Positions 1 to 10,381 of a stretch of 56,347 bases of DNA are shown here, piece by piece. Both the position numbers and the translations under genes were made by a program. Positions within the stretch are counted from its first letter, which is position 1, and every line of letters begins with the position of its first letter. The notes under the pieces are model-generated. The model saw only the letters and a list, made by a program, of their open reading frames with translations. It was not told the DNA's origin and searched no databases. The stretch is from an uncultured Bacteroidota bacterium (GTDB lineage: Bacteria > Bacteroidota > Bacteroidia > Flavobacteriales_D > Parvicellaceae), in NCBI GenBank assembly GCA_902536695.1, contig CACAYQ010000004.1, positions 1 through 56,347 of the forward strand. Direction: 5' to 3'.

Positions 1-794
1 TAAAAATAATTGTAGTTGATGATGGTTCAACGGACAAGACAAGAGATATAGCTACTAAATTTGCTGATAAAGTAATAATTCATCCAGTAAATATGGGTTT
101 AGGTGCTGCCACAAGATCAGGTATGCATACATCCTATGAAATGGGAGCTGATATTGCATTTAAAATGGATGCAGATTATCAACATGATCCATATGATATA
201 GAAAAATGTATATTACCAATATTAAAAGAAGAAGCTGATATTGTTTGGGGATCTAGATTTGCGGGTTCAATAAATTATAAAATGCCAACACATAGACATT
301 ATGGCAATTTAGTTTTTAGTTGGCTTATGCGAAAATTAACTTATCCAAATATTACAGATGCTCAAACAGGATTAATGTGCTTTAATAAAAAATATTTATC
401 TAAATTCAAGATTATAGCTAATTACAATCCTCCTCAACAATTATTAATAGATGCACATGCCAAAGGAATGCGATATGTTGAAGTTCCTGTTGTATTTCAT
501 AAAAGAACTACAGGAAAGTCATTTGTTTCTTATAAATATCCATTTAAAGTACTTCCAGCAATTTTTAGAATATTAATTTATGCTAATCCATTAAGAATAT
601 TTGTCCCATTTGGTTTTTTTTTCATATTTATTGCTTTAACAATTGCAATAATTGACTTATATAAATATTTTCTTATAATTGGAACAGATGGATTTAGTCA
701 ACATCCTGTATCTGTTATGTTATTATTTTCTTTTGGTGTACAATCAATTATGTTTGGACTTTTAGCGGATTTAATTATCAAAAGAAGTGAGTAA
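1..794 (+). CDS. Glycosyltransferase family 2 (polyprenyl-phosphate mannosyltransferase-like), 5' truncated by window edge
   Basis: Frame is open from nt 3 (KIIVVDDGSTDKTRDIATKFADKVIIHPVNMGLGAATRSG...), DxD-like KMDADYQHDP, two C-terminal TM segments. Confidence 0.9.
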   Translation, partial: KIIVVDDGSTDKTRDIATKFADKVIIHPVNMGLGAATRSGMHTSYEMGADIAFKMDADYQHDPYDIEKCILPILKEEADIVWGSRFAGSINYKMPTHRHYGNLVFSWLMRKLTYPNITDAQTGLMCFNKKYLSKFKIIANYNPPQQLLIDAHAKGMRYVEVPVVFHKRTTGKSFVSYKYPFKVLPAIFRILIYANPLRIFVPFGFFFIFIALTIAIIDLYKYFLIIGTDGFSQHPVSVMLLFSFGVQSIMFGLLADLIIKRSE

Positions 795-1704
795 TTTTCC
801 TCTTAATATTATTTTTTTTGGTAATGGTCCAAGGGGAGAAGCTTGTTTATTAAAATTAATTTCTGCATCTAAAAAAATTAGTCTAATTATTGGGCATTTT
901 CCAGAGTCATCTATTAAAGATATTGCAAATAAATATAATATTAAATACATATCCCCCAATAAAATAAATACAGATAGCATTAGAGATATCTTAGTTTCTT
1001 ACAAAGCAAATCTATTTATTTTATGTGGTTACAATAAAATTTTAAAACCAATTATATTAGATATTCCATATCACAAAGTAATAAACTGCCATGGAGGCAA
1101 ATTACCAGAATACAGAGGAGCCGCACCAATAAATTGGCAATTAATAAATGGGGAAAGTGAAGTCGGTTTCAGTATTTTGTATGCTGATAAAGGAATTGAT
1201 ACTGGAAGACTCATTAGAACTACGCGTTTTACTATTGATTTTAAAACTGATGCAAATGACCTTGTTTATAAAAGCTTAAGTTGGTTCCCAAAAAACCTAT
1301 TACATGTAATTGACCAGTTAGAGGGTTCTGGAAAAATTATTTCGCAGGAACAAATTGAAAAAGATGCCAAACATTATACAAGAAGATATCCTGAAGACGG
1401 GCTAGTTGATTGGAAAAACAGCACAGATATTGAAATATATAATCTAACAAGAGCACTTGTTAAACCATACCCAGGTGCTTACACATATAACAAAAATAAT
1501 AAAGTAGTTCTTAATAAATTAGAAATATTAGACAAAACCTATATAGGAGTTGCCGGTCGAATTTCAATGGTTAATAAAGAGGGTGTAATTGTAAGTTGTA
1601 AAAATAGATCAATTCTCATTAAGGATATTCTAGTTAAAAACAAAGAAATAAAAGCAAATGAATACTTTAAAACCGGTGATTTATTTAAAAATGAAATTTA
1701 TTAG
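787..1704 (+). CDS. Formyltransferase family protein (sugar N-formyltransferase-like)
   Basis: NCHGGKLPEYRGAAPINWQLINGE...GIDTGRLI formyl_trans motif with N, H and D catalytic positions; inside polysaccharide locus. Confidence 0.8.
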   Translation: MSNFPLNIIFFGNGPRGEACLLKLISASKKISLIIGHFPESSIKDIANKYNIKYISPNKINTDSIRDILVSYKANLFILCGYNKILKPIILDIPYHKVINCHGGKLPEYRGAAPINWQLINGESEVGFSILYADKGIDTGRLIRTTRFTIDFKTDANDLVYKSLSWFPKNLLHVIDQLEGSGKIISQEQIEKDAKHYTRRYPEDGLVDWKNSTDIEIYNLTRALVKPYPGAYTYNKNNKVVLNKLEILDKTYIGVAGRISMVNKEGVIVSCKNRSILIKDILVKNKEIKANEYFKTGDLFKNEIY

Positions 1705-3232
1705 TAAATTAAAAATTTTCCACTTTTTACTTTTATTAATAATTCTTATAAGGGTATTTTTTTATTTATTTTTTGATGCTATGCCATTTATAGGCTTTGA
1801 TTCATTTAGCTACCTAGGTATTTCACTTGAAATGGATAATGGTAATTTGCCTAATTTTGGTATTAGAACACCTATTTACCCACTTCTACTTCATTTTTTA
1901 AACTTAAGCAAAAACATTAGCTTAATACCTGTTTTTCAAAGCTTATTCACTGTTTTATCATTTACTTTCTGTTACAGGCTTCTTTCTAAAAATAAAAGTA
2001 AATTAACAAATTATTTTATGTTGGCATACACCATTTTTTGTCTGTCACCCTTTTGGCTAACTTATGAGTTTTCAATTCTGACTGAATGTATTTTTATAAA
2101 CATTCAAATTCTTTTAACAGCAAGTTTTATTTTAAATATAGAAAAACAAAAATATTATGTTTTATCATCTTCTTTAACAATCATATTATTTCTAATAAGA
2201 CCAGTAGGTATTTACACATTTATTATTATTAGTATACTAGCAATTATTCTTTTTAGAGACAATAAAAAATCTTCATTAAAATTGATCACTCCAATTTTTT
2301 TAGGATGTATTTTTTTAGCATCTTATAATTTTTCAACAATTGGCAAATTTTCAATTACCCCTTTCTCAGGAATAAATACTTTGGGGGTTGTAATGTGCTT
2401 AATTAAGGAAAGTGATAAAAAACTTTTTAATGATGAACATATACAAAACTCCTTAAAAAATGTTACACAATTAAAAAATGACAATAAGTGGTACTCTGTA
2501 AATAAAATTGTTACAAATTACTGTCACCAATATCATGAAGGTCAAGCAAAAGTTGGTCCATCATTATGGAGGTTTCATAAAAAAACAAATGATGATCCTT
2601 ACATTATATTACCAAAAGTTATTGATGATGTTAAATTAATATCTAACATAGTTATTACTAAAAATATGTTCAACTATATAAAATTTATAATTTATAATTT
2701 TATTAACCATTTTTATAATATAACTTCTCAAAGAGGTGTATATAGCTATGATATTCTTTCACAAAGAAAAGATTATTTATCATGGAAAAGTTATAATTAT
2801 CACTATGATTGGATGGATAAAAGAATTGTAAATCAATTAGGTGGTATCAAAAAAGAATTGATAGATAAAACAATGAAAAGTAAAATTGAGCTTATTTATT
2901 GGGAGAAAGGCCATAAGGTAATGTTAGTGATAGAAAAGTTAATGAATTTTTTAACCAATAACATTTTATGGTTTATTCTTTTATTAGCAGCAATATTCAA
3001 GGTTATATCTAATGTAATACGTAAGAAAAAATTAATCCCACAATTAGTATCAGTTATACTTGTGCTTTTTATATTCGGAAATGGTTCATTAGTATCACTT
3101 CTTGAACCTACATTAGATAGATACAGTATGACAACATTTTTCCATTGCTATCTTTTAATCTTTATATGTTTTGATGAATATTTTATTAAACTTAAAAGTA
3201 AATTATCTAATTTTAATAAAATTTTAAGGTAA
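1691..3232 (+). CDS. Multi-TM membrane protein, possible GT39/ArnT-like glycosyltransferase
   Basis: Many hydrophobic segments; FIGFDSFSYLGISLEMDNG...GIRTPIYPLLL loop typical of GT-C type proteins; ATG at 1691 preferred over ORF start 1658. Confidence 0.6.
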   Translation: MKFISKLKIFHFLLLLIILIRVFFYLFFDAMPFIGFDSFSYLGISLEMDNGNLPNFGIRTPIYPLLLHFLNLSKNISLIPVFQSLFTVLSFTFCYRLLSKNKSKLTNYFMLAYTIFCLSPFWLTYEFSILTECIFINIQILLTASFILNIEKQKYYVLSSSLTIILFLIRPVGIYTFIIISILAIILFRDNKKSSLKLITPIFLGCIFLASYNFSTIGKFSITPFSGINTLGVVMCLIKESDKKLFNDEHIQNSLKNVTQLKNDNKWYSVNKIVTNYCHQYHEGQAKVGPSLWRFHKKTNDDPYIILPKVIDDVKLISNIVITKNMFNYIKFIIYNFINHFYNITSQRGVYSYDILSQRKDYLSWKSYNYHYDWMDKRIVNQLGGIKKELIDKTMKSKIELIYWEKGHKVMLVIEKLMNFLTNNILWFILLLAAIFKVISNVIRKKKLIPQLVSVILVLFIFGNGSLVSLLEPTLDRYSMTTFFHCYLLIFICFDEYFIKLKSKLSNFNKILR

Positions 3233-3246
3233 TTCACAAAAAGTAT

Positions 3247-4035
3247 TTAAAGCTTTTTCCCACTTATTCTCCAAGACACTCCGGCATAGTTGCTAATTTG
3301 AACATCTTCATATCCATTCACATTGTACCATTTAAGCAAATCTTCTTTAGGAATAAATACTTGTTGATGTGCATTTAATTTATCATGAATATTTAAAGCA
3401 TTTCTTTTAAAAGACATTTTTCTAGAGTTTCTAAAATAATCATAATAAGGCATAAAATGAAAAATGGGAATTCTGTAAATAATGTGTGAAAATGGATAAA
3501 TTAAAAAATTAATTAATAATGAAAGCCTCCAAATCAAATTATGACTAGCATTTTTTAGAAATAATTGACGTAATGGCTCTATAATTGTCCTCATTAAAAA
3601 ATTTCCTTCCTTCGAATATACCCATAACACCATTATTCCATTATTTTTTAATTGTTTAGTTAAGTTTTCAAAAGTAATTTCTGGAACATCTGTATGATGC
3701 AAAACACCAACACAAATAACAACATCAAATTTTTCTTTAAAACTTACTTCTGCTAAATCTCCTTCAATATATTCAACTTTTTCAGAAAATTCTTTAGTTC
3801 TTTTTTTTGTTACTTCAATTGCTTCTAAATCAACACAAGTAACTTTATTCGCATATTTAGCTATGAGTTTAGTTTGAACACCTCCACCAGATCCAGCTTC
3901 AAGTACATTCTTACCTAAGCAAAGAGATTCGTAAGTAAAAGGCTTTATCCAGTCATGATATAGAAAAATTGCACTTTCTGAAGATTCAGACTGTAAGTCA
4001 TGTTGTAGCTTCCAATTAATTGTTGCTCTTTTCAA
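3247..4035 (-). CDS. Class I SAM-dependent methyltransferase
   Basis: VLEAGSGGGVQTKLIAKYANKVTCVDLE...VVICVGVLHHTD. Confidence 0.85.
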   Translation of the reverse strand: MKRATINWKLQHDLQSESSESAIFLYHDWIKPFTYESLCLGKNVLEAGSGGGVQTKLIAKYANKVTCVDLEAIEVTKKRTKEFSEKVEYIEGDLAEVSFKEKFDVVICVGVLHHTDVPEITFENLTKQLKNNGIMVLWVYSKEGNFLMRTIIEPLRQLFLKNASHNLIWRLSLLINFLIYPFSHIIYRIPIFHFMPYYDYFRNSRKMSFKRNALNIHDKLNAHQQVFIPKEDLLKWYNVNGYEDVQISNYAGVSWRISGKKL

Positions 4036-4317
4036 TTAATAATTTTTAGAATACTCTCTAAAATTACACTTATAAATTAATATATTGTTGATAGTATAAA
4101 TAAAATTTTACGAAAAAATTGTCATAAAACAACTTTTGAATATTTTAATTTTTAATAATTACAATGGTAGATAATTCACTTTTCGTTAGTAATATAATTA
4201 ACGACGATTTACAGTAGAAAAACAAATATAAAACATTGATTTTTTAAACTTTGTAAGTTAATATGTCCTTCTTGGGAACTCACCTTATATATTTACATAA
4301 ATATTATTTAAATATAA

Positions 4318-5763
4318 ATGCTATTTAATTCTATCGATTTTGCTATTTTTTTGCCAATTGTATTTATTTTATATTGGTTTGTAACAAAGAAAAGTTTACA
4401 GCTTCAAAATATCCTTTTAATAATAGCAAGCTATATATTTTATGGATGGTGGGATTGGTGTTTTTTGTCATTAATTGCATTTAGCTCTTTTGTCGATTAT
4501 CTAATAGGGATACAACTCAGTAAAACAGAAGCAACAGAAAAAAGAAAATTGCTGCTCCTAACAAGCATATTGGTAAATATTGGCTTTCTTGGATTCTTTA
4601 AATACTTCAACTTTTTTGCAGAAAATTTCGCCAGTGCATTTACCCTGTTAGGTGGAAATTTTGAGGCTTCAAGACTTGATATAATCCTTCCTGTTGGAAT
4701 TAGCTTTTACACCTTCCAAACATTAAGTTACTCAATAGATGTTTACAATAAAAAGCTTGAACCAACATCAGATATCATTTCATTCTTTGCCTTTGTTAGC
4801 TTTTTTCCACAACTAGTAGCAGGACCAATTGAAAGAGCTACAAACCTTCTTCCTCAATTTTACATAAAAAGAAAATTTCAATACCATAAAGCTGTTGATG
4901 GTATGAGACAAATTTTATGGGGTTTATTCAAAAAAATCGTAATTGCAGATAACTGCGCTGAATTGGCCAACGAAATATTTAATAATTATAGCGATCATTC
5001 TTCAGCCTCATTAGCTTTAGGAGCAATATTTTTTACTTTTCAGATATATGGTGATTTCTCAGGATATTCAGATATAGCTATAGGAACAGCTAGATTATTT
5101 GGTTTTAATTTAATGCAAAATTTTTCCTTCCCATATTTCTCCAGAGACATTGCAGAGTTTTGGAGAAGATGGCACATTTCACTATCAACATGGTTTAGAG
5201 ATTATCTATACATACCATTAGGAGGAAGCAAAGGCAGGATTTGGATGAAAGTAAAAAATACTTTTATCATATTTATTGTAAGTGGTTTTTGGCATGGTGC
5301 TAATTGGAAATTTGTAGTTTGGGGAGCATTAAACGCATTGTACTTTCTTCCTCTGCTTTTAACAAATAAGAATAGAAAAAATTTAAATACTGTAGCTGTG
5401 GGAAAATGGCTACCCTCATTTAGAGAATTATTAAGTATGTCTATTACATTTATGTTAACAGTTTTCGCATGGATTTTTTTTAGAGCTGAAAACTTAAACC
5501 ATGCATTTGAATATTTATTAAATCTTTTTAGTAATCCGGAAACCTTTTTTATTTTAAAATCATATTCACCTCACAAATTAATAATTTTAATATTATGTGT
5601 ATTTATTTTAATAGAATGGGTTGGAAGAAATGATAAATATGCTTTAGAGAAATTAGGATTTAGGCGTAATAAAAAATTTAGATATTTACTTTATTATATG
5701 TTGATGTTTTCAATTTTTTGGTTTGGTGGGAAATCACAAGAATTCATTTATTTTCAGTTTTAA
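4318..5763 (+). CDS. MBOAT family O-acyltransferase (AlgI-like)
   Basis: LPVGISFYTFQTLSYSIDVY, FWRRWHISLSTWFRDYLYIPLGGS, SGFWHGANW. Confidence 0.95.
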   Translation: MLFNSIDFAIFLPIVFILYWFVTKKSLQLQNILLIIASYIFYGWWDWCFLSLIAFSSFVDYLIGIQLSKTEATEKRKLLLLTSILVNIGFLGFFKYFNFFAENFASAFTLLGGNFEASRLDIILPVGISFYTFQTLSYSIDVYNKKLEPTSDIISFFAFVSFFPQLVAGPIERATNLLPQFYIKRKFQYHKAVDGMRQILWGLFKKIVIADNCAELANEIFNNYSDHSSASLALGAIFFTFQIYGDFSGYSDIAIGTARLFGFNLMQNFSFPYFSRDIAEFWRRWHISLSTWFRDYLYIPLGGSKGRIWMKVKNTFIIFIVSGFWHGANWKFVVWGALNALYFLPLLLTNKNRKNLNTVAVGKWLPSFRELLSMSITFMLTVFAWIFFRAENLNHAFEYLLNLFSNPETFFILKSYSPHKLIILILCVFILIEWVGRNDKYALEKLGFRRNKKFRYLLYYMLMFSIFWFGGKSQEFIYFQF

Positions 5764-5767
5764 AAAA

Positions 5768-6637
5768 ATGAAAAAATTTATTTTAAATCTCTTAATATTC
5801 TTGTTTATTCTATTTATTTATATGGGACTTAATGTATTAGTTAATTTTATTATTTGGAAAAATCAAAAACCCCCTTTAAAAGAAGCAACCACAATTATTG
5901 CAGGAGATTCACATCCCATGACTTCGCTAAACCCAAAACTTTTATATAATACTATTAACATATCACAGGGCGCAGAACCTTATGTATTAACTTATTGGAA
6001 ATTAAAAGAAATATTAATGTTAAATAAAATTGACACTTTAATTTTAGGTTTTGCTCCTCACAATATTTCAGAATTTAATGATAAAAAATTTTTAAATAAA
6101 TTTTATTCAAATGAAATGTTTAAAAGAAGTTATTTCATCGGAGAATTCATTGAAACTAATAATTTAATTGAATTTGATAAAAAAGAATTAATAAATGTTT
6201 TTATAAGAAATACATGCTTATTTCCAAAGTTAAATCATATTAATTATTTGGGAAATTACGACTCTATTAATGAATCAAATCTTTCTAATTTACATTCAGA
6301 TGTAAAACGACATTATTATGATAAAAATATCAAATTAGGAGTTTCAAAAATATCAGTTAAATATCTCAATCGAATAATTCAAATCTGTAATAAAAATAAT
6401 ATTGAAATACTTTTAATAAGTAATCCTGTGCATTTAAATTACTACAAAAAAATTCCAAAAATGATAATTAAAGAATATGATAATTTAAAAAAAGAATTTG
6501 CTAATAAGAAAATATTTGTATTTGATAGAACAGATTTTTTTTATGATGATTCACTCTATGCTAATTCTGATCATTTAAATTATAATGGATCTATAATTTT
6601 TACAAAACAATTTAAAAAAGCAAAAAATGACTTTTAA
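5768..6637 (+). CDS. SGNH-like (GDSH) periplasmic protein, likely O-acetylation partner of the MBOAT protein
   Basis: N-terminal TM anchor, IIAGDSHPMTSLNP block, C-terminal NSDHLNYNG Asp-His motif; immediately downstream of MBOAT gene; ATG 5768 preferred. Confidence 0.6.
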   Translation: MKKFILNLLIFLFILFIYMGLNVLVNFIIWKNQKPPLKEATTIIAGDSHPMTSLNPKLLYNTINISQGAEPYVLTYWKLKEILMLNKIDTLILGFAPHNISEFNDKKFLNKFYSNEMFKRSYFIGEFIETNNLIEFDKKELINVFIRNTCLFPKLNHINYLGNYDSINESNLSNLHSDVKRHYYDKNIKLGVSKISVKYLNRIIQICNKNNIEILLISNPVHLNYYKKIPKMIIKEYDNLKKEFANKKIFVFDRTDFFYDDSLYANSDHLNYNGSIIFTKQFKKAKNDF

Positions 6638-6754
6638 AAAATTTATCATTCCTCATTAGAAGTATATTATATTTAAAGTCAATTTTAAATAACAGATTTG
6701 AAAGCATTGAATTTTTAGATTTTAAAGATTTTGTATTAAAAAATAAAGAAAATA

Positions 6755-7150
6755 GATGCTTTTATTAGTGGCAAAAAATTAAACAATGGTGTTTATAGAA
6801 ATGAAGAAGGTATTCAAATATTACCTATAACTGAAATAATTTCTGAGGATGAATTCTTTGATTTCGAGGCTAAATATAAAGGCCAATCTAACGAAGTTAC
6901 TCCCGCTAACATCTCCAATAATTTGAGTAAGAGAATTAAAGATTTAACTTTTAGGATTTTTGACATTTTTGGCATGAAGGGGATAGCGAGAATGTAATAA
7001 ATAGTTAATGAAGAGGGAATACCTTTTTTGATAGAGATTAATTCAGTGCCTGGCATGAGTAAGGAAAGTATTGTGCCGCAGATGGCTTATATTGATAAAG
7101 TAAATTTGGGAAAATTATTCAAAAAAATATTAGAAACGAATATTACTTAA
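6755..7150 (+). pseudogene. ddl: Decayed C-terminal fragment of D-alanine--D-alanine ligase (ATP-grasp)
   Basis: Frame at 6755: DAFISGKKLNNGVYRNEEGIQILPITEIISEDEFFDFEAKYKGQSNEVTPANISNNLSKRIKDLTFRIFDIFGMKGIARM**IVNEEGIPFLIEINSVPGMSKESIVPQ; two in-frame stops (TAATAA) where family has D-Y/F; N-terminal half missing. Confidence 0.88.
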
Positions 7151-8060
7151 TTAGGGATTCTATTTCAAATAATTTTTGCTTATGAATGATTAAATAATTA
7201 AAGTAATATGGTGGTTTTTGGAAATATTTAATTCTTTCTAATTTTATTAATGAATCATTTTTCAACAAAAAACAAAACCAGTCTTCGTTAAAAAAAGAAT
7301 GAATTTTGTTAGCAATTTCTACACTTAAAATCTCAATTATAATCATAGGCTTAAAAATATCTAATGAGAATTTCATTCCATATAAAACTTCTGGTTCGTG
7401 CATCTCAACATCAATTTTAATCAAATCAACATTATCTATTCCATTTTTCTCGATGTAATAATCGAATGTATTTACTTTAACTTGGTACTCCATAATTTTA
7501 CCATTATATCCGTCCCAGTCCTTTAACATCAAGTTGGAAAGTGATGCGCTAGTTTGATTTTCATCGGGGACATCATAAAATATTGACTTGCCATTTTCAT
7601 TAGATAATGCTATTTTTTCACAATTAATATCAAATCCATTAATTTCATTATTTGTCAATAGTTTTTCGAATGTGTTTTTTGAAGGTTCAAATGCATACAG
7701 TAATGATTTAGAATTTGCAGCTTTGGCAACTAAACTATAAATACCAGTATTAGCTCCAATATCAAAAATCACTCTTTCTTTTTGAACTAGATATTCGAAT
7801 AAAAAACCAGTTTCTCTTTCCCAAGAATTAAATAGTCCTTTCCAAAATATTTCATTTTCAATAGTACCACCAAAAGCTTTCATTTTGAAGTTTTTTTTTG
7901 ATGATAAATACACATTGAAAGTACCTTTTATTTTTAAGTCTTTATAAAATTTATCAATTGGGAAAAAAGGTGTTTTTTTGAGTAAATGAAAAAAGAAGTT
8001 CCATTTAGGAATTAAAAATAAAATAAATTTATACACAAAACTTTTCATTACAATTATCAA
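7143..8060 (-). CDS. FkbM family methyltransferase
   Basis: VIFDIGANTGIYSLVAKAAN...YAFEPSKNTFEKL...VDLIKIDVEMHEPEVLYG; MKSF at 8048 is an alternative start. Confidence 0.9.
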   Translation of the reverse strand: MIIVMKSFVYKFILFLIPKWNFFFHLLKKTPFFPIDKFYKDLKIKGTFNVYLSSKKNFKMKAFGGTIENEIFWKGLFNSWERETGFLFEYLVQKERVIFDIGANTGIYSLVAKAANSKSLLYAFEPSKNTFEKLLTNNEINGFDINCEKIALSNENGKSIFYDVPDENQTSASLSNLMLKDWDGYNGKIMEYQVKVNTFDYYIEKNGIDNVDLIKIDVEMHEPEVLYGMKFSLDIFKPMIIIEILSVEIANKIHSFFNEDWFCFLLKNDSLIKLERIKYFQKPPYYFNYLIIHKQKLFEIESLIK

Positions 8061-8279
8061 TTCATATAAACAACTCTTAATCTAATGTAATTTTTTTAAT
8101 ATTTTATATCAATAAAACAGAACAGTTTTGAGATAATGAAGAAAAATCCAAATGTATTTAGGCTGAACAGCACTCATAAAGTTAGAAAGTTATGGTTTAA
8201 ATTGAAAACCAATATATAATCGCTTTTAGAAATCATGTATAACACATTTGTAAATATAATAGAAAGTACAACTATATGA

Positions 8280-8312
8280 TTTGTAATTAGGTTGTTTATA
8301 ATAATATATTTG
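8280..8312 (+). promoter_or_regulatory. Putative Bacteroidota-type promoter upstream of wzm-like gene
   Basis: TTTG (8280-8283), 21-nt spacer, TATATTTG (8305-8312) matching TAnnTTTG; 18 nt before ATG 8330. Confidence 0.4.
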
Positions 8313-8329
8313 CAGGTTAATGATATTCG

Positions 8330-9163
8330 ATGTCTGAAAACAAAATTATAATAAAATCATCTAAGGGAATTCCAAAGCTAGAACTTAAAGAACTAGTTCA
8401 GTATAAAGATCTTTTTCTGCTTTTAGCCTACAGAGACTACAGAGTAAGATATGCTCAAACTTTTCTCGGGTTTTTATGGGCGTTTATTCAGCCATTTGCT
8501 ACACTATTGATTTTTACTTTAGTTTTCAGTAAAGCTGCTAAGGTAGATACTGGAGAAATACCTTATCCTTTATTTGCTATTTGTGGAATGGCGGGATGGA
8601 CATTTTTTGCTTTTGTTCTCAGTAATTCTGGAAATTCGATTATTGGAGCTCAACAAATGATTCAAAAAATTTACTTTCCTAAGTTAATTATACCCATGGC
8701 AAAAGCCATTGTCGGATTTGTTGATTTTGGGATTGCACTACTTTTTATCATTTGCATTTGTATTTATTATCAATTTATTCCTTCATCAAATATAATCTTT
8801 CTTCCAATCTTTATTTTAATGACGATTTTAGCCTCTTTAACATTTGGTATTTGGCTTAGTGCCTTAACTATTAGATTCCGAGATTTTCAACACGTAGTTC
8901 CTTTTTTAGTTCAATTTGGTTTGTATGCCACACCAATAGGATACCCTGCGGAATTAATTACAAATAGTTTACCAAACTGGGCTTCATTAATTTATTTTCT
9001 AAATCCTATGGCTGGATTAGTTGAAGGCTTCAGATGGAGTATTATTGGAGGAGCTTCACCAAATGAGTTTGCATATGTTTCTTTTTTAGTAACAATAATA
9101 TTATTTGTATTAGGGTTATTTTACTTTAAAAAAGTTGAAGAAGTAATGGCAGATATTGTATAA
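8330..9163 (+). CDS. wzm: ABC-2 type polysaccharide export permease (Wzm-like)
   Basis: [37 protein letters not shown]; six hydrophobic segments; followed by Wzt-like ATPase. Confidence 0.92.
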   Translation: MSENKIIIKSSKGIPKLELKELVQYKDLFLLLAYRDYRVRYAQTFLGFLWAFIQPFATLLIFTLVFSKAAKVDTGEIPYPLFAICGMAGWTFFAFVLSNSGNSIIGAQQMIQKIYFPKLIIPMAKAIVGFVDFGIALLFIICICIYYQFIPSSNIIFLPIFILMTILASLTFGIWLSALTIRFRDFQHVVPFLVQFGLYATPIGYPAELITNSLPNWASLIYFLNPMAGLVEGFRWSIIGGASPNEFAYVSFLVTIILFVLGLFYFKKVEEVMADIV

Positions 9164-9174
9164 AAATCAAAAAG

Positions 9175-10377
9175 ATGAGTGAGGTTGCAATCAAAGTTAA
9201 TGGACTTTCTAAAAAATTTACAATAGGCAAGAAAAAAAGTTCTAGCTTTAGGGATAGTTTATCCTCTGTGTTATATAAATCAAAATCGACACAAGATTTC
9301 TGGGCATTAAATAATTTAAACTTTGAAATTCTAAAAGGTGAATCTATTGGAATTATAGGTAAGAATGGAGCAGGAAAATCAACTTTACTAAAAATTTTAT
9401 CCAGAATAACAAAACCTTCTAGTGGAAGAATTGAGATCAATGGCAGAGTTTCTTCATTACTGGAAGTTGGGACTGGGTTTCACCCAGAACTAACAGGCAG
9501 AGAAAATATCTATTTAAATGGGACTATATTAGGAATGAAGCGAAGTGAAGTAAAATCTAAATTTGATGAAATTGTTGATTTTAGCGGGGTTGAAAAATTC
9601 TTAGACACACCAGTAAAACGATACAGCTCTGGTATGTACGTAAGATTAGCATTTGCTGTGGCTGCTCATCTTGAGCCTGAAATACTAATTATTGATGAAG
9701 TACTTTCTGTAGGTGACGCTGAATTTCAGAAAAAATGTTTAGGCAAAATGGACGATGCCACAAAAAGCGGCAGAACTGTTTTATTCGTAAGTCATAACAT
9801 GTCTGCTGTAGAAAAATTATGCTCTAAATGTTTTTTATTAAAGCAAGGGCAACTTAAATATTCTGGATCTTCAAGTCAAACAATAGCAAAATATTTAAAT
9901 TTTGCAGAGTCTAATCAACATCAATGGACAAGGGAAAGTACAGTTAAAAGCAAAGCTTACTTTACATATATAAAAGCATATCAAGAAAATCAACTTGACA
10001 TCACAACATCTGGAAGCTTAAATATAGAATTTACGTATGAAATCAAAGAAGATCTAAATAGTTTAAAACTTCATTTAGCACTTTTAGATAACTATGGTCA
10101 AATAATATTTTCCTCTGCACCAGAAGATACAGGAATTGAAAAACCATTAAAAAAAGGAAAATACACTTCTTTAGTTACCCTCCCAAAAGATCTGTTAATC
10201 CCAATGAAGTATAGCTTAAAACTTATTCTCTGGGATCATATTGCTGGATCTTTTATTCACCATGACATTAATGAAGAAATCAAATTTAAACCTATTGAAA
10301 CACAATCCCTAATCAATAATACGTCCGGTGGAAGATCTGGGATTGTAGCAGTTAAATGCAAATGGAAAATTGAATAA
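9175..10377 (+). CDS. wzt: ABC transporter ATP-binding protein with C-terminal Wzt-type domain
   Basis: Walker [13 protein letters not shown], signature [16 protein letters not shown], Walker [13 protein letters not shown]; ~150 aa C-terminal extension. Confidence 0.93.
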   Translation: MSEVAIKVNGLSKKFTIGKKKSSSFRDSLSSVLYKSKSTQDFWALNNLNFEILKGESIGIIGKNGAGKSTLLKILSRITKPSSGRIEINGRVSSLLEVGTGFHPELTGRENIYLNGTILGMKRSEVKSKFDEIVDFSGVEKFLDTPVKRYSSGMYVRLAFAVAAHLEPEILIIDEVLSVGDAEFQKKCLGKMDDATKSGRTVLFVSHNMSAVEKLCSKCFLLKQGQLKYSGSSSQTIAKYLNFAESNQHQWTRESTVKSKAYFTYIKAYQENQLDITTSGSLNIEFTYEIKEDLNSLKLHLALLDNYGQIIFSSAPEDTGIEKPLKKGKYTSLVTLPKDLLIPMKYSLKLILWDHIAGSFIHHDINEEIKFKPIETQSLINNTSGGRSGIVAVKCKWKIE

Positions 10378-10381
10378 TACT

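Noticed and set aside
771-980. - strand 69-aa ORF and other short overlapping ORFs (e.g. 10574-10789, 12250-12462, 13861-14100, 16350-16610, 18889-19125, 21736-21954, 42608-42829, 44154-44432)
   Set aside because: Lie within well-supported CDSs in another frame; low-complexity translations.
787-1704. Housekeeping methionyl-tRNA formyltransferase (fmt)
   Set aside because: Located among glycosyltransferases, with no def/priA-type neighbours; a sugar formyltransferase is more likely, though motif overlap means this is not certain.
4036-4317. Intergenic AT-rich stretch as an ncRNA or phase-variable invertible promoter
   Set aside because: No clear inverted repeats or conserved structure seen by eye; likely an ordinary divergent promoter region.
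6814-7056. ORF of 80 aa on - strand
   Set aside because: Antisense to the recognisable ddl remnant on + strand; no family signal of its own.
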